From: Micromonospora coerulea | GTDB lineage: Bacteria > Actinomycetota > Actinomycetes > Mycobacteriales > Micromonosporaceae | Reading direction: 5' to 3' | DNA: 64,000 nucleotides | Assembly (NCBI RefSeq): GCF_016598485.1 | Contig: NZ_JAEMUW010000003.1 | Coordinates: 124,001-188,000, forward strand | Shown: positions 7,570 through 16,774 of the stretch, one piece after another | Position numbering within the stretch: the stretch's first letter is position 1 | Layout of the letters: each line of letters starts with the position of its first letter | Translations under genes and position numbers: made by a program | Notes under the pieces: model-generated | Database searches by the model: none | What the model was told of the DNA's origin: nothing | The model's input: only the letters and a program-made list of their open reading frames with translations

Positions 7570-9249
7570 TCAGCGGCGGGCGGCCTCGCCGAGCGCCTCG
7601 CGGGCCTGCGCGTACCGGCCCAGCACGGCCCGCACCGGTACCAGCACGTACTCCTCGCCGACGGTGCCCACCGAGATGGTGAGGCGCTTCTCCGCCCGCT
7701 GCCGGGCCCGCCGCGCGGCCCACCGGACCACCGGCCTGGTCAGCGCCGCGACCAGCAGCCCGGCGAGCAGGCCGCCGAGCAGCAGCACGGTCGGCAGCGG
7801 AGCCTCACCCACCCGCGGGTACTCCAGCGCCGGCAGGCCGAGCGCCCGCAGGCCGTAACCGAGCAGGAGCCAGCCGAGCCCGCCCAGCGCGGCGATGGTG
7901 ACCAGCCACTGGAGGGCGCCGACCACCCGCCACCAGGCAGGCCGTCGGTCCATCCCCAGGTCGGTCGCGGCCACCGCGCGGTCCAGCGCGTCCGGCAGGT
8001 CGCCGAGCCGGGACCGGGCCGCGGCGGTCACCGCGGTCGGCCAGGGCGCCGGCAGGTCGGCGCCGGAGCGGTCACCCACCGCGCGGATGGCCAGGTTGAG
8101 CGCCGAGCGCTGCGCGGCGGTCGGATCGGGTACGGAGGTCGCCGCGACCAGGCTCTCGGCCGGCGCGTGGGCGTCCCCGCCCGGCAGGTGCAACCGGCGC
8201 AGCGGGTCCGGCCGCAGCTTGCGCCACCCCTTGACCAGCGGCCAGCCGGTCGTCCCGCCCGCCCGGTGCCGGTACGCGCCCTCGACCGCCTCGGCCACCG
8301 ATGGCACCCCGGCCGCCCCGGCCAGTGCCCGGGTGAGCTCCCGCGCCGACCCGTCGTCCGGCCCGGTGCCCGCCGGTTCGACCTCGACCAGCGGTTCCAG
8401 CTCGGCCACCACGGCGTCCACGTCGCCGGCCAGCCGCCGCAGCGCCGCCTGCCGCTCGGCGACCGTACGCTCCAGCGCCCGGCGCAGCCCGTCCAGCCCG
8501 GCCGGGTCGACGGCGACGGTGGACAGCAGCGGCACCCCCTCCAGCCCGTCGGCGTCGAGCAGCCGGCGCAGGTCGTCCAGGACCCGGGGCAGCTCGGCCG
8601 GGGGCAGCCGGTCGGCCTGGTTGAGCACGACCACCGTGACGTCGCGGTGCCGGTGGAACTCGCGCAGGTAGCTGGTGTGGATCACGCGGTCCGCGTACTT
8701 CTGCGGGTCGACCACCCAGACCACCAGGTCGACCAGGCCGAGCAGCCGGTCCACCTCCAGCCGGTGGCTGCGCTGCACCGAGTCGAAGTCGGGCAGGTCG
8801 AGCAGGACCAGGCCGTGCAGGCTGGTCTCGTCATCGCCGTCGAGCGCGCTCTCCCGGACGAACCGGTGCCGGGGCAGCACGCCGATCCAGTCGAGCAGCC
8901 GGCTGGCGCCGCCCAGCGGCCCCCAGACGCAGGCGTGCGCCACCCCGGTGGTGGGCCGACGGACCCCGACCGGCGACAGGTCCAACCGGGCGAGGGCGTT
9001 GAACAGGCTGGACTTGCCGCTGCCGGTGGCCCCGGCCAGCGCCACCACGGTGTGATCGCCGGAGAGGGCGAGCCGGGTCCCGGCCCGCTCCACGACGGTG
9101 TGCGCGGCGACCAGCCGGGCGTCCGGCACCTGGCCGTCGACCGCGCGCAGGAAGCGCCGTACGGCCTCCAGCCGCTCGACCAGCAGCTCCGGATCGACCC
9201 GCTGGTCACCGCGAAGGGCCTCCCGCACCCGACCGACGATGTTCGTCAT
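7570..9249 (-). CDS. Dynamin-like / YfjP-family membrane GTPase
   Basis: This 559-residue protein has a P-loop GATGSGKS at residues 73-80, a switch region with a conserved threonine (RRPTTG), a DLPD motif replacing the usual DxxG, and NQAD in place of NKxD. A helical middle part is followed by two or three C-terminal membrane segments (about residues 425-500), so the GTPase is membrane-tethered. The ATG at 9249 is preferred over an in-frame TTG at 9258. It is the second of two adjacent GTPase genes. By analogy with paired bacterial dynamin-like proteins such as Streptomyces DynA/DynB, a role in membrane remodelling or septation is plausible but inferred. Confidence 0.8.
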   Translation of the reverse strand: MTNIVGRVREALRGDQRVDPELLVERLEAVRRFLRAVDGQVPDARLVAAHTVVERAGTRLALSGDHTVVALAGATGSGKSSLFNALARLDLSPVGVRRPTTGVAHACVWGPLGGASRLLDWIGVLPRHRFVRESALDGDDETSLHGLVLLDLPDFDSVQRSHRLEVDRLLGLVDLVVWVVDPQKYADRVIHTSYLREFHRHRDVTVVVLNQADRLPPAELPRVLDDLRRLLDADGLEGVPLLSTVAVDPAGLDGLRRALERTVAERQAALRRLAGDVDAVVAELEPLVEVEPAGTGPDDGSARELTRALAGAAGVPSVAEAVEGAYRHRAGGTTGWPLVKGWRKLRPDPLRRLHLPGGDAHAPAESLVAATSVPDPTAAQRSALNLAIRAVGDRSGADLPAPWPTAVTAAARSRLGDLPDALDRAVAATDLGMDRRPAWWRVVGALQWLVTIAALGGLGWLLLGYGLRALGLPALEYPRVGEAPLPTVLLLGGLLAGLLVAALTRPVVRWAARRARQRAEKRLTISVGTVGEEYVLVPVRAVLGRYAQAREALGEAARR

Positions 9250-9258
9250 CTGCGCCAA

Positions 9259-9304
9259 CCTCTGCTCGCGACGGCGGGGCTCGCGAGCTCACTCCGCGCG
9301 CTCA
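9259..9304 (-). repeat. Dispersed intergenic repeat, copy A (starts at a stop codon)
   Basis: Read on the reverse strand, this 46-nt element begins with the TGA stop of the upstream GTPase gene and ends with GAGGT just before the next GTPase start. It matches the element at 26971-27022 in order and spacing, with a small insertion in that copy. Shared blocks are TGAGCGCG, GGAGTGAGC, GCGAGCCCCGC, GTCGCGA and GAGGT. Confidence 0.75.
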
Positions 9305-11143
9305 CCCGACCCCACCCGTCCCGGTCGGGGGCAGCGCCGGGCCGTCGCTGCGGGACAGGCCGCTGCGGTGCCGGGCCATCTCCACCTCGGCGGCGACGCC
9401 GCGCAGGGCGGTGCCGGTCTCGGTGGCCGGGCGGGCCGCCGCCGTCCGGTCGAGGAAACGGGCGGCCTCCTCATCGAGCAGCGCGCCGACCCGGTCGAGC
9501 AGGTCCACCCGGGCCTTGTTGGCCAGGTTGCGCACCGCCTGGTCCCCGAAGATCGCCTGGAGTACGGCCTGCGCGGCGACCGTGGTGCCGGCGCCGGTGG
9601 CCACCTCCAGCCCGGTCGGGATGAAGGCGGTCGAGGCGAAGACCGCGATCATCACGGCCAGCCCGGTGGCGTTCACCGCGTACGCCGCGGTGCGGGCCAC
9701 GAAGCGGCGGTCGCCACCCTCCTCGCGGACCAGGTCCAGCACCCCGCGCTGCCAGTCGCGGACCAGCCGCTCGGCGCGTTCGGCCAGGTCGTCCGAGGCG
9801 TGGGCGAGCGGCGGGTCGAGCAGGGCCGCCCCCGCCGGATGCGCCTTCCACCCGGTGTACGCGTTCTCCGCCGCCTCCGAGGCGACCCCGCGCAGCAGGG
9901 TCACCAGCTGCGACTCGATGGCGTTGCGCAGCTCGGCGGCGGGTGCCGGCCGCCCGGTCATCGCCGCGACCAACCGGTCCCGGAACCGACCGATCCGCGC
10001 CTCCAGGGTGCGGAAGAACTCGCCGGTGCCGACGAACTCCTGCCAGCGGGCCAGCACCTCGCCCCGGAGCAGCCGGCCGTCGGAGAGCCCCTGCTCGACG
10101 GTCCGCTGTGCCCCCCGGTACGCGGCCCGGACCCGCTCGTCCAGCGCGTCGGCGGCGGCGACCTGCTCGTCGGCGGCGTCGGCCAGCCCGTCGACCGCCG
10201 GGTGCAGCGCGGCCAGCGCCCCGTCCAGCGTCTGCCGGACCACGGCGGACCGCGCGTCGGCGTCCGCGGCGAGCCGGGAGAACCAGGCACTCAGCGGGGC
10301 GGTGACCTTGTCGGGGAGCAGGCCCTGGCCGTCGACCCAGGTCTCCGGCAGCACGAAGAGCGGCGCGGCGCCGAGATCCTGGGCGGCGAGCATTTCGGAC
10401 AGGTGGGTGGCGATCTCGTCGGCGGCCTCCGGGGGGACCCGGTCGAGCACCATGGCGATCACCGCGCCGCGGGCCCGGGCGCTGCGCAGCAGCTCCCAGG
10501 GGACGGCGTCGGCGTACCGGGCGGCGGTGGTGACGAAGAGCCAGAGGTCGGCGGCGGCCAGCAGTTGGCCGGCGAGGGCCCGGTTGGCGTCGACCACCGA
10601 GTCGATGTCGGGGGCGTCGAGGAAGGCCAGGCCGGCGGGGAGTGCCGGGGCGGTGACCAGGTGCAGGGTGCCCGGGTTCTCGCTCGGCTCGTTGGTGCGG
10701 GTCAGGCCGGGCAGCAACTCGCCCTGGCGGAACCAGGCCGCGTCGGCCGGGTTGCACACCAGTACGGGGGAGCGGGTGGTGGGGCGGAGCACCCCGGCGG
10801 CGCTGACCCGGGCCTGGACCAGGCTGTTGACCAGGGTCGACTTGCCGGCCCCGGTGGAGCCGCCGACCACCACCAGCAGCGGCGCGTCGAGCCGGGCCAG
10901 CCGGGGCAGCAGGTAGTCGTCAAGCTGGTCGGCGAGGCCGGCGGCGGCCTGGCGGGCCGGCTCGGCCGAGGGCAGGGTCAGCGGAAATCGGGCCGCACCG
11001 ATCGCGGCCCGCAGGCCGGCGAGCGCGGCGGGCAGGCCGTCCCCGGTGGTGCCGGACGGAGCCTCCCCGGCGTCCGGCGGGCCGGTGCGGGCTGCGACGG
11101 CGGGCGCGCCGGAATGGGTGGCGGGATCGCCATGCGTCGTCAC
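9302..11143 (-). CDS. Dynamin-family GTPase, first of a pair
   Basis: The GTPase domain begins with a P-loop GGSTGAGKST at residues 94-103; RPTTRSPV, a DAPDIDS switch and VLDRVPP follow. A long helical region and two hydrophobic segments near residues 495-545 (ATGLAVMIAVFASTAFIPTG and the next) resemble the membrane paddle of dynamin-like proteins. I chose the GTG at 11143, giving 613 residues; the upstream open frame would run into the dnaK regulatory region. There is no strong ribosome binding site, so a leaderless start is possible. It is divergent from dnaK, and its promoter may share the operator region. Membrane remodelling is inferred from the family. Confidence 0.8.
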   Translation of the reverse strand: MTTHGDPATHSGAPAVAARTGPPDAGEAPSGTTGDGLPAALAGLRAAIGAARFPLTLPSAEPARQAAAGLADQLDDYLLPRLARLDAPLLVVVGGSTGAGKSTLVNSLVQARVSAAGVLRPTTRSPVLVCNPADAAWFRQGELLPGLTRTNEPSENPGTLHLVTAPALPAGLAFLDAPDIDSVVDANRALAGQLLAAADLWLFVTTAARYADAVPWELLRSARARGAVIAMVLDRVPPEAADEIATHLSEMLAAQDLGAAPLFVLPETWVDGQGLLPDKVTAPLSAWFSRLAADADARSAVVRQTLDGALAALHPAVDGLADAADEQVAAADALDERVRAAYRGAQRTVEQGLSDGRLLRGEVLARWQEFVGTGEFFRTLEARIGRFRDRLVAAMTGRPAPAAELRNAIESQLVTLLRGVASEAAENAYTGWKAHPAGAALLDPPLAHASDDLAERAERLVRDWQRGVLDLVREEGGDRRFVARTAAYAVNATGLAVMIAVFASTAFIPTGLEVATGAGTTVAAQAVLQAIFGDQAVRNLANKARVDLLDRVGALLDEEAARFLDRTAAARPATETGTALRGVAAEVEMARHRSGLSRSDGPALPPTGTGGVG

Positions 11144-11253
11144 CGCTAAAGCGTGCCCGACCGATGCAAGGGAAGACAACCGGACGGTAATAACGGTCGG
11201 GTTGCGTCGGGTCGACTCAACCTCGACTTGCGGTTTCCGGCGGGCGTGGCAGT

Positions 11254-11274
11254 ATTGAGTCAAGTTCACTCAAC
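11254..11274. promoter_or_regulatory. HAIR operator (HspR site) upstream of dnaK
   Basis: The element is ATTGAGT-N7-ACTCAAC, one symmetrical mismatch per arm from the known HspR-binding consensus CTTGAGT-N7-ACTCAAG. A second, overlapping perfect dyad CAAGTT-N5-AACTTG spans 11261-11277, and an extra ACTCAA half-site lies at 11215-11220. A TTGCGG hexamer at 11228-11233 followed by a 17-nt spacer would place the -10 inside this operator, consistent with repression by HspR. Confidence 0.85.
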
Positions 11275-11363
11275 TTGTGGTGGGATCGCTGACGGCGACG
11301 CCCGCCGGAACCCTGCGGGCGGTGCCCGTCACCTGCTCGACGTTACGAAGCGAGGAAGCGAAC

Positions 11364-13220
11364 ATGGCACGTGCGGTCGGCATCGACCTCGGCACGACGA
11401 ACTCCTGCGTCAGCGTTCTCGAGGGCGGTGAGCCCACCGTCATCGCCAACGCTGAAGGCTCGCGGACGACCCCCTCTATCGTCGCGTTCGCCCGCAACGG
11501 CGAGGTGCTCGTCGGTGAGGTCGCCAAGCGCCAGGCGGTCACCAACCCGGACCGGACCATCCGGTCGGTCAAGCGGGAGATCGGCACCAACTGGACCGTC
11601 GACATCGACGGCAAGAAGTACACCCCGCAGGAGATCTCGGCCCGGACGCTGATGAAGCTCAAGCGGGACGCCGAGGCGTACCTGGGCGAGCAGATCACCG
11701 ACGCGGTGATCACCGTCCCGGCCTACTTCAACGACGGCCAGCGCCAGGCCACCAAGGAGGCTGGTGAGATCGCCGGCTTCAACGTGCTGCGGATCGTCAA
11801 CGAGCCGACCGCGGCCGCCCTGGCGTACGGGCTGGACAAGGGCTCCAAGGAGCAGACCGTCCTGGTCTTCGACCTGGGCGGCGGCACCTTCGACGTCTCC
11901 CTGCTGGAGCTCGCCGAGGGCGTCATCGAGGTCAAGTCGACCAGCGGTGACAACCACCTCGGTGGCGACGACTGGGACCAGCGGATCATCGACCACCTGG
12001 TGAAGACCTTCCGGGGCGAGCACGGCATCGACCTGGCCCAGGACAAGATGGCGCTCCAGCGGCTCCGCGAGGCGGCTGAGAAGGCCAAGATCGAGCTGTC
12101 CGCCGCCACCACCACCAACATCAACCTGCCGTACATCACCGCCGGTTCCGCCGGCCCGCTGCACCTCGACGTGACGCTCAGCCGGGCCGAGTTCCAGCGG
12201 ATGACGCAGGACCTGCTGGACCGCTGCAAGGGCCCGTTCGAGCAGGCCGTGAAGGACGCCGGGATCAAGGTCGCCGACGTCGACCACGTGATCCTCGTCG
12301 GCGGTTCGACCCGGATGCCGGCCGTGACCGACCTGGTCAAGCAGCTCACCGGCCGTGACCCGAACAAGGGCGTCAACCCGGACGAGGTCGTCGCCGTCGG
12401 CGCCGCCCTGCAGGCCGGCGTGCTCAAGGGCGAGGTCAAGGACGTCCTGCTGCTCGACGTGACCCCGCTGAGCCTGGGCATCGAGACCAAGGGCGGCATC
12501 TTCACCAAGCTGATCGAGCGCAACACCACCATCCCGACCAAGCGCTCCGAGGTCTTCACCACGGCGGACGACAACCAGCCGTCGGTGCTGATCCAGGTCT
12601 TCCAGGGCGAGCGGGAGATCGCGGCCTACAACAAGAAGCTCGGCACCTTCGAGCTGACCGGCCTCCCGCCGGCGCCGCGCGGCGTGCCCCAGATCGAGGT
12701 CACGTTCGACATCGACGCCAACGGCATCGTGAACGTGCACGCCAAGGACCTGGGCACCGGCAAGGAGCAGAAGATGACGATCACCGGCGGCTCCTCGCTG
12801 CCGAAGGACGACATCGAGCGGATGCGCCGGGACGCCGAGGAGCACGCCGACGACGACAAGCGTCGCCGGGAGGAGGCGGAGACCCGCAACGTCGCCGAGG
12901 CGCTCCAGTGGCAGACCGAGAAGTTCCTGGCCGAGAGCGGCGACAAGCTGCCCAGCGAGAACCGGGAGCAGCTCAACGAGGCCCTCGGCGAGCTGCGCGG
13001 CGCGCTCGGCGGCCAGGACATCGAGAAGATCAAGGCGGCCCACGAGCGGCTCGCGCAGGTCTCCCAGCAGGCCGGTTCGCTGCTCTACTCGCAGCAGGCC
13101 GAGCAGGGCGAGCAGCCCGGCGCGGCCGGTGCGGGCGCGGGTGCGACCGGTGGCGCGCAGGCCGGTGGCGCCGACGACGTGGTCGACGCGGAGATCGTGG
13201 ACGAGGACGGCAAGAAGTGA
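11364..13220 (+). CDS. dnaK: Hsp70 chaperone DnaK
   Basis: A 618-residue Hsp70 with the ATPase signatures GIDLGTTNS (residues 6-14), [16 protein letters not shown] and [10 protein letters not shown], then the substrate-binding domain and lid. The C-terminus is Gly/Ala-rich and ends in EIVDEDGKK, matching the conserved acidic tail. It binds unfolded peptides in an ATP cycle driven by DnaJ and GrpE. The ATG at 11364 starts the canonical [10 protein letters not shown] sequence, and a GAGGAAG stretch lies upstream. It is the first gene of the dnaK-grpE-dnaJ-hspR operon and sits 89 bp downstream of the HAIR operator, so repression by HspR is expected. Confidence 0.99.
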   Translation: MARAVGIDLGTTNSCVSVLEGGEPTVIANAEGSRTTPSIVAFARNGEVLVGEVAKRQAVTNPDRTIRSVKREIGTNWTVDIDGKKYTPQEISARTLMKLKRDAEAYLGEQITDAVITVPAYFNDGQRQATKEAGEIAGFNVLRIVNEPTAAALAYGLDKGSKEQTVLVFDLGGGTFDVSLLELAEGVIEVKSTSGDNHLGGDDWDQRIIDHLVKTFRGEHGIDLAQDKMALQRLREAAEKAKIELSAATTTNINLPYITAGSAGPLHLDVTLSRAEFQRMTQDLLDRCKGPFEQAVKDAGIKVADVDHVILVGGSTRMPAVTDLVKQLTGRDPNKGVNPDEVVAVGAALQAGVLKGEVKDVLLLDVTPLSLGIETKGGIFTKLIERNTTIPTKRSEVFTTADDNQPSVLIQVFQGEREIAAYNKKLGTFELTGLPPAPRGVPQIEVTFDIDANGIVNVHAKDLGTGKEQKMTITGGSSLPKDDIERMRRDAEEHADDDKRRREEAETRNVAEALQWQTEKFLAESGDKLPSENREQLNEALGELRGALGGQDIEKIKAAHERLAQVSQQAGSLLYSQQAEQGEQPGAAGAGAGATGGAQAGGADDVVDAEIVDEDGKK

Positions 13221-13267
13221 CCTGCCGCTTCGGACACGTACCCACGGCAGAGGGATGAGGTAGCCGC

Positions 13268-14005
13268 ATGACGGAGAAGCCACGAGCCGCCGACCCGGGC
13301 GCCACCGGGTCGGCGCCGGGTGGCTCCGCGACCGCCGGGCAGGCCGCCGGCGAGGAGCCGCGGGTCGTCATCCGTGACAAGCGCAAGATCGGTAAGGCCG
13401 GGGAGCCGGCCGCTGCCGACGCCGCCGCCGACGCTCCGGCCGAGGGGCTGGTCGAGGAGGCCGAGGTCGTCGTCGACGAGATCGAGGTCGAGGCCGCGGT
13501 CGCCGGTCCGCCGGTGGTCGACGCTCCGGCTCAGCCGACCGACGAGGCGGTCGCGCCGGCCGGGCCGCTCGGCGCCGAGCTGGAGTCGCTCCGCGCCGAG
13601 CTGGACGAGCGGACCCGGGACCTGCAGCGGGTGTCGGCGGAGTACGCCAACTACCGCAAGCGGGTGGACCGGGACCGCAGCCTGGTCCAGGAGCAGGCGA
13701 CCGGCTCGGTGCTGGCCGCGCTGCTGCCGATCCTCGACGACCTCGACCGGGCCCGCGAGCACGGCGACCTGGTGGGCCCGTTCGGCACGGTGGCCGAGCA
13801 GCTCACCACGGCGCTGGGCAAGTTCGGCCTGACCGCGTTCGGCGAGCAGGGCGACCCGTTCGACCCGACCCGGCACGAGGCGGTGGCGCACCAGACCTCC
13901 GCCGACGTGACCGAACCGACCTGCGTGCAGGTCATGCGCCGGGGTTACCAGCTCGGCGAGCGGCTGCTGCGGCCCGCACTGGTCGCGGTGGCCGACCCGG
14001 AGTAG
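13268..14005 (+). CDS. grpE: Nucleotide exchange factor GrpE
   Basis: GrpE releases ADP from DnaK. The 245-residue protein has a long acidic, Ala/Glu-rich N-terminal extension (about 95 residues). The dimerising helix follows (LRAELDERTRDLQRVSAEYA, then NYRKRVDRDR), and then the beta-wing domain ending with GDPFDPTRHEAVAHQ and GYQLGERLLRPALVAV. The ATG at 13268 lies 47 nt after dnaK. It is the second gene of the HspR-controlled operon. The extension is longer than in E. coli GrpE but usual for actinobacteria. Confidence 0.98.
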   Translation: MTEKPRAADPGATGSAPGGSATAGQAAGEEPRVVIRDKRKIGKAGEPAAADAAADAPAEGLVEEAEVVVDEIEVEAAVAGPPVVDAPAQPTDEAVAPAGPLGAELESLRAELDERTRDLQRVSAEYANYRKRVDRDRSLVQEQATGSVLAALLPILDDLDRAREHGDLVGPFGTVAEQLTTALGKFGLTAFGEQGDPFDPTRHEAVAHQTSADVTEPTCVQVMRRGYQLGERLLRPALVAVADPE

Positions 14006-14016
14006 TGCCGACCCGT

Positions 14017-14053
14017 GTCGTCCCGCCCGTCCGCGAAGGGCGGGCGGGACGAC
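14017..14053 (+). promoter_or_regulatory. Perfect 13-bp hairpin between grpE and dnaJ
   Basis: Arms 14017-14029 and 14041-14053 pair perfectly around an 11-nt loop. It lies in the 79-nt gap between grpE and dnaJ. With no U-tract it could be an attenuating partial terminator, a processing site or an mRNA-stabilising structure that lowers dnaJ and hspR relative to dnaK and grpE. Confidence 0.65.
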
Positions 14054-14084
14054 CGGGATACGTCCCGTGGAAGGGGGTGGACCG

Positions 14085-15284
14085 GTGAGTTCCAAGGACT
14101 GGCTCGAGAAGGACTACTACGCCGTGCTGGGCGTGGAGAAGTCCGCCTCCTCGGACGAGATCAAGAAGTCGTACCGGAAGCTGGCCCGGGAATCGCATCC
14201 GGACCACAACCCCGGTGACCCGAAGGCCGAGGAGCGGTTCAAGACCGTCTCCGAGGCGTACGCGGTGCTCGGGGACGAGAAGAAGCGCCGCGAGTACGAC
14301 GAGATGCGTTCCCTCTTCGGCTCGGGCGCGTTCCGCCGCAACGCCCGCGGTGGCGGGCAGCCCGGCGGGATGCCGTTCGACGTCTCCGACCTGTTCGGTG
14401 GCGCCACCGGCGGTGCCGGTGCCGACACCCGGTTCGGCGGCGGTGGTTTCACCGACCTGTTCAGCACGATCTTCTCCGGCGGCGGCGGCGGCGGTGCCGG
14501 CGGACCGGCCCGGCCCCGGGGCCCGGCGCGCGGTCGGGACGTGGAGACCGAGGTCGCGCTGGACTTCGAGGACGCGGTGCGCGGCGTCACGCTGCCGCTG
14601 TCGCTGCGGGCGCCCGGCGTCTGCGACACCTGCCACGGCAACGGCGCGAAGCCCGGCACCCACCCGGTGGCCTGCCCGGTCTGCCACGGCGCCGGGGTGA
14701 CCACCCGCAACCAGGGGTCGTTCAGCTTCTCCGAGCCGTGCCGCAACTGTCAGGGCGTGGGCACGATCGTCGAGGAGAAGTGCCCGGAGTGCCACGGCAC
14801 CGGTGGGGTCACCAAGACCCGCACCCTCAACGTCCGCTTCCCGGCCGGGGTGGCGGACGGCCAGCGGATCCGGCTGACGGGTCGGGGCGAGCCCGGCGAG
14901 CGGGGCGGTCCCGCGGGCGACCTCTTCGTCCAGGTGAAGGTCCGCCCGGACGAGCTGTTCGGCCGCGCCGGGGACGACCTGACCCTGACCGTGCCGATCA
15001 CGTTTCCGGAGGCGGTGCTCGGCACCGACCTGCGGGTGCCCACCCTGGACGGCACGGTGACCCTGCGGGTGCCGCCGGGTACGCCGAGCGGCCGGGTGCT
15101 GCGGGCCCGGGGCAAGGGCGTGGTGCGCAAGGACGGCCGGGCCGGTGACCTGCTGGTCACCCTCGACGTGCTGGTGCCGGCGAGGCTGTCGGACGAGGCG
15201 CGGGCGGCGCTGGAGTCGTTCGCGGAGCAGACGCCGCCCGCCGCCCGGGAACATCTCGACGCGCGGGTGCGTCGGTTCAGTTGA
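14085..15284 (+). CDS. dnaJ: Co-chaperone DnaJ (Hsp40), type I
   Basis: DnaJ delivers substrates to DnaK and stimulates its ATPase. The 399-residue protein has a J domain with the HPD motif (ESHPDHNPG), a Gly-rich linker, and a complete zinc finger with four CxxCxGxG repeats (CDTCHGNG, CPVCHGAG, CRNCQGVG, CPECHGTG). The C-terminal substrate-binding domains follow. I chose the GTG at 14085, which gives VSSKDWLEKDYY and has AAGGGGG about 10 nt upstream; a GTG at 14067 would add six residues. It is the third gene of the heat-shock operon. Confidence 0.98.
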   Translation: MSSKDWLEKDYYAVLGVEKSASSDEIKKSYRKLARESHPDHNPGDPKAEERFKTVSEAYAVLGDEKKRREYDEMRSLFGSGAFRRNARGGGQPGGMPFDVSDLFGGATGGAGADTRFGGGGFTDLFSTIFSGGGGGGAGGPARPRGPARGRDVETEVALDFEDAVRGVTLPLSLRAPGVCDTCHGNGAKPGTHPVACPVCHGAGVTTRNQGSFSFSEPCRNCQGVGTIVEEKCPECHGTGGVTKTRTLNVRFPAGVADGQRIRLTGRGEPGERGGPAGDLFVQVKVRPDELFGRAGDDLTLTVPITFPEAVLGTDLRVPTLDGTVTLRVPPGTPSGRVLRARGKGVVRKDGRAGDLLVTLDVLVPARLSDEARAALESFAEQTPPAAREHLDARVRRFS

Positions 15285-15313
15285 TCCGGTGAGTGCTGCG
15301 GAGGTGAGCGGGG

Positions 15314-15754
15314 ATGTCGGAGGGGTACGTCGGCTCGGGTGACCCTGCCTACGAGGCCAAGGTACTGATGATCTCGGTGGCGGCGCGGATGGCGGGGATG
15401 CACCCGCAGACCCTGCGCCAGTACGACCGGCTGGGCCTGGTGCAGCCGGGCCGGGCCGCGGGCGGCGGCCGCCGGTACAGCGTCCGGGACGTGGTGCTGC
15501 TCCGCGAGGTGCAGCGGCTGAGCCAGGACGACGGGATCAACCTGGCCGGGGTCAAGCGGATCATCGGCCTGGAGCGGCTGCTGGAGCAGGCGCAGCAGCG
15601 CGTGGCCCGGCTGGAGGCGGAGCTGGACGCCGCGTACCGGCGGATCGCCGAGCTGGAGGCGCTGGCCACCTTCCCGGGCCGGGATCTCGTGCCCACCAAC
15701 CGCACCTCGACGGCGCTGGTGGTGTGGCGGCCCCGCCGCAACCCGGAGCGCTGA
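15314..15754 (+). CDS. hspR: HspR, MerR-family heat-shock repressor
   Basis: HspR represses the dnaK operon and clpB by binding HAIR repeats, with DnaK as co-repressor in Streptomyces. The 146-residue protein has a MerR-type winged helix (VAARMAGMHPQTLRQYDRLG, then LVQPGRAAGGGRRY) followed by a coiled coil (LERLLEQAQQRVARLEAELD). The start ATG at 15314 follows GAGGTGAGCGGGG. It is the last gene of the operon it controls, and two matching operators are present in this window (11254-11274 and 22455-22475), which makes the regulatory circuit self-contained here. Confidence 0.96.
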   Translation: MSEGYVGSGDPAYEAKVLMISVAARMAGMHPQTLRQYDRLGLVQPGRAAGGGRRYSVRDVVLLREVQRLSQDDGINLAGVKRIIGLERLLEQAQQRVARLEAELDAAYRRIAELEALATFPGRDLVPTNRTSTALVVWRPRRNPER

Positions 15755-15788
15755 CCGCCGTCCGGTCCTCCCCTCCTGCTGGTCCCCG

Positions 15789-15833
15789 CCGGCCCGCCCC
15801 GCGTTCGGAGAAATCCGGCGCGGGTCGGGCCGG
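15789..15833 (+). terminator. Terminator of the dnaK operon
   Basis: Two 15-nt arms (15789-15803 and 15819-15833) pair with a single mismatch around a 15-nt loop and are followed by TTCCGTT. It begins 35 nt after the hspR stop. A TAGCCT hexamer just downstream (15840-15845) may be the -10 of the next gene. Confidence 0.75.
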
Positions 15834-15897
15834 TTCCGTTAGCCTGGGAATCAGGTCCAACCAGCTCAATCCGGACTCCGAGTTGGCAGGGGGAGCC

Positions 15898-16107
15898 ATG
15901 GCGGAATCGGCGAAGAAGGTGGCCGAGCAGACGGAGGACCGGCTCGAGAAGGTGGCCCAGCACGTACGGCAGCGGTTCGACCAGGTCACCAAGGGCAGGC
16001 TCACCGACAAGATCAGAAGTGGCGGCTTCGCCGACCAGGTCGACCACGGCATCGACCAGGGGCGGGCCGACGCGAGAGGCCGGAAGCAGGGCGGATCGGA
16101 ACGCTGA
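15898..16107 (+). CDS. Small charged helical protein, 69 aa, unknown function
   Basis: The ATG at 15898 follows a GGGGGAG ribosome binding site. The 69-residue product is strongly charged and helical: MAESAKKVAEQTEDRLEKVA resembles an amphipathic coiled coil, and the tail is basic and Gly-rich (ADARGRKQGGSER). There is no membrane segment. It has its own likely promoter (TAGCCT at 15840) and a bidirectional terminator downstream, so it is monocistronic. I do not recognise a family. Its place right after the heat-shock operon may or may not be meaningful. Confidence 0.6.
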   Translation: MAESAKKVAEQTEDRLEKVAQHVRQRFDQVTKGRLTDKIRSGGFADQVDHGIDQGRADARGRKQGGSER

Positions 16108-16122
16108 CGATCCGCCGACGTG

Positions 16123-16153
16123 CGGGCCGGGACCCACGGGGGGCCCCGGCCCG
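16123..16153. terminator. Bidirectional terminator between convergent genes
   Basis: A 9-bp perfect stem (16123-16131 with 16145-16153) with further possible pairing in the loop lies between the stops of the convergent genes ending at 16107 (+) and 16165 (-). Confidence 0.7.
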
Positions 16154-16164
16154 TTCGCCGTGGC

Positions 16165-16596
16165 TCAGCCGATGCGGCGGTTCTCCCGTACCAGGCCGCC
16201 TTCGCACCAGTCCCGGTAGACGAAGAGGTCCGGCCGGGCCAGCAGTACCCGGCTGTTGTGCGCCCAGTTGCGCATCGGCTCGTCGCCGGCCCGTTCGGCC
16301 TGCTCGACGAGCTTGCGGAAGCGGCGCTTCGGGTGCGCCCGGAAGTTCGTCCGGATGCCGTCGGCGGCGTAGATGTAGAGGCAGTGCAGGGCGAACCGCC
16401 GGGCCGGGCAGGCCGGGTCCATCGCGAGCTCGAAGAGGGTGGTCACCAGGTGGTCACCGGCGACCAGCAGGTCCCAGTCCGGGGGCATGGAGGCCAGCGG
16501 CACCGAATCCGGCTGGTAAGCCCACGCGCGCAGTTCCGCCGCCGACGGATCGACGGGGTTGGCAAAGCCGTGGAACGTCGACTCCTGCACGCTCAC
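16165..16596 (-). CDS. Conserved-type hypothetical protein, 143 aa
   Basis: A 143-residue soluble protein starts at GTG 16596 with GGAAGG upstream; a second GTG two codons later is possible. It contains WAYQPDSVPLASMPPDWDLL and ARRFALHCLYIYAADGIRTN, with clustered aromatic and Arg residues, and ends VLLARPDLFVYRDWCEGGLV plus a short basic tail. No membrane segment, signal peptide or catalytic motif is apparent. It is convergent with the small gene at 15898 and shares a terminator with it. I remember similar short proteins in actinomycetes but no function. Confidence 0.6.
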   Translation of the reverse strand: MSVQESTFHGFANPVDPSAAELRAWAYQPDSVPLASMPPDWDLLVAGDHLVTTLFELAMDPACPARRFALHCLYIYAADGIRTNFRAHPKRRFRKLVEQAERAGDEPMRNWAHNSRVLLARPDLFVYRDWCEGGLVRENRRIG

Positions 16597-16774
16597 CGGC
16601 CAACCTTCCGCTTACGCTCGCGGGCACGGGGCGCCCGCGGACCCTGGCTGCTGGGGCGACACGGTAACGCGGTTGCGCGCGGCGGCGGAAGACCTGTCCG
16701 GGACCAATTCGGCAACCGTTGGCTGGGCCGTATCCACCGTATGGCCGACCCGGCCCGGAGCGCATCGACCCACG

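Noticed and set aside
9259..9304. The stop-codon repeat as an insertion sequence or att site
   Set aside because: Only about 50 bp, with no transposase, integrase or tRNA nearby; it is better described as a dispersed intergenic repeat.
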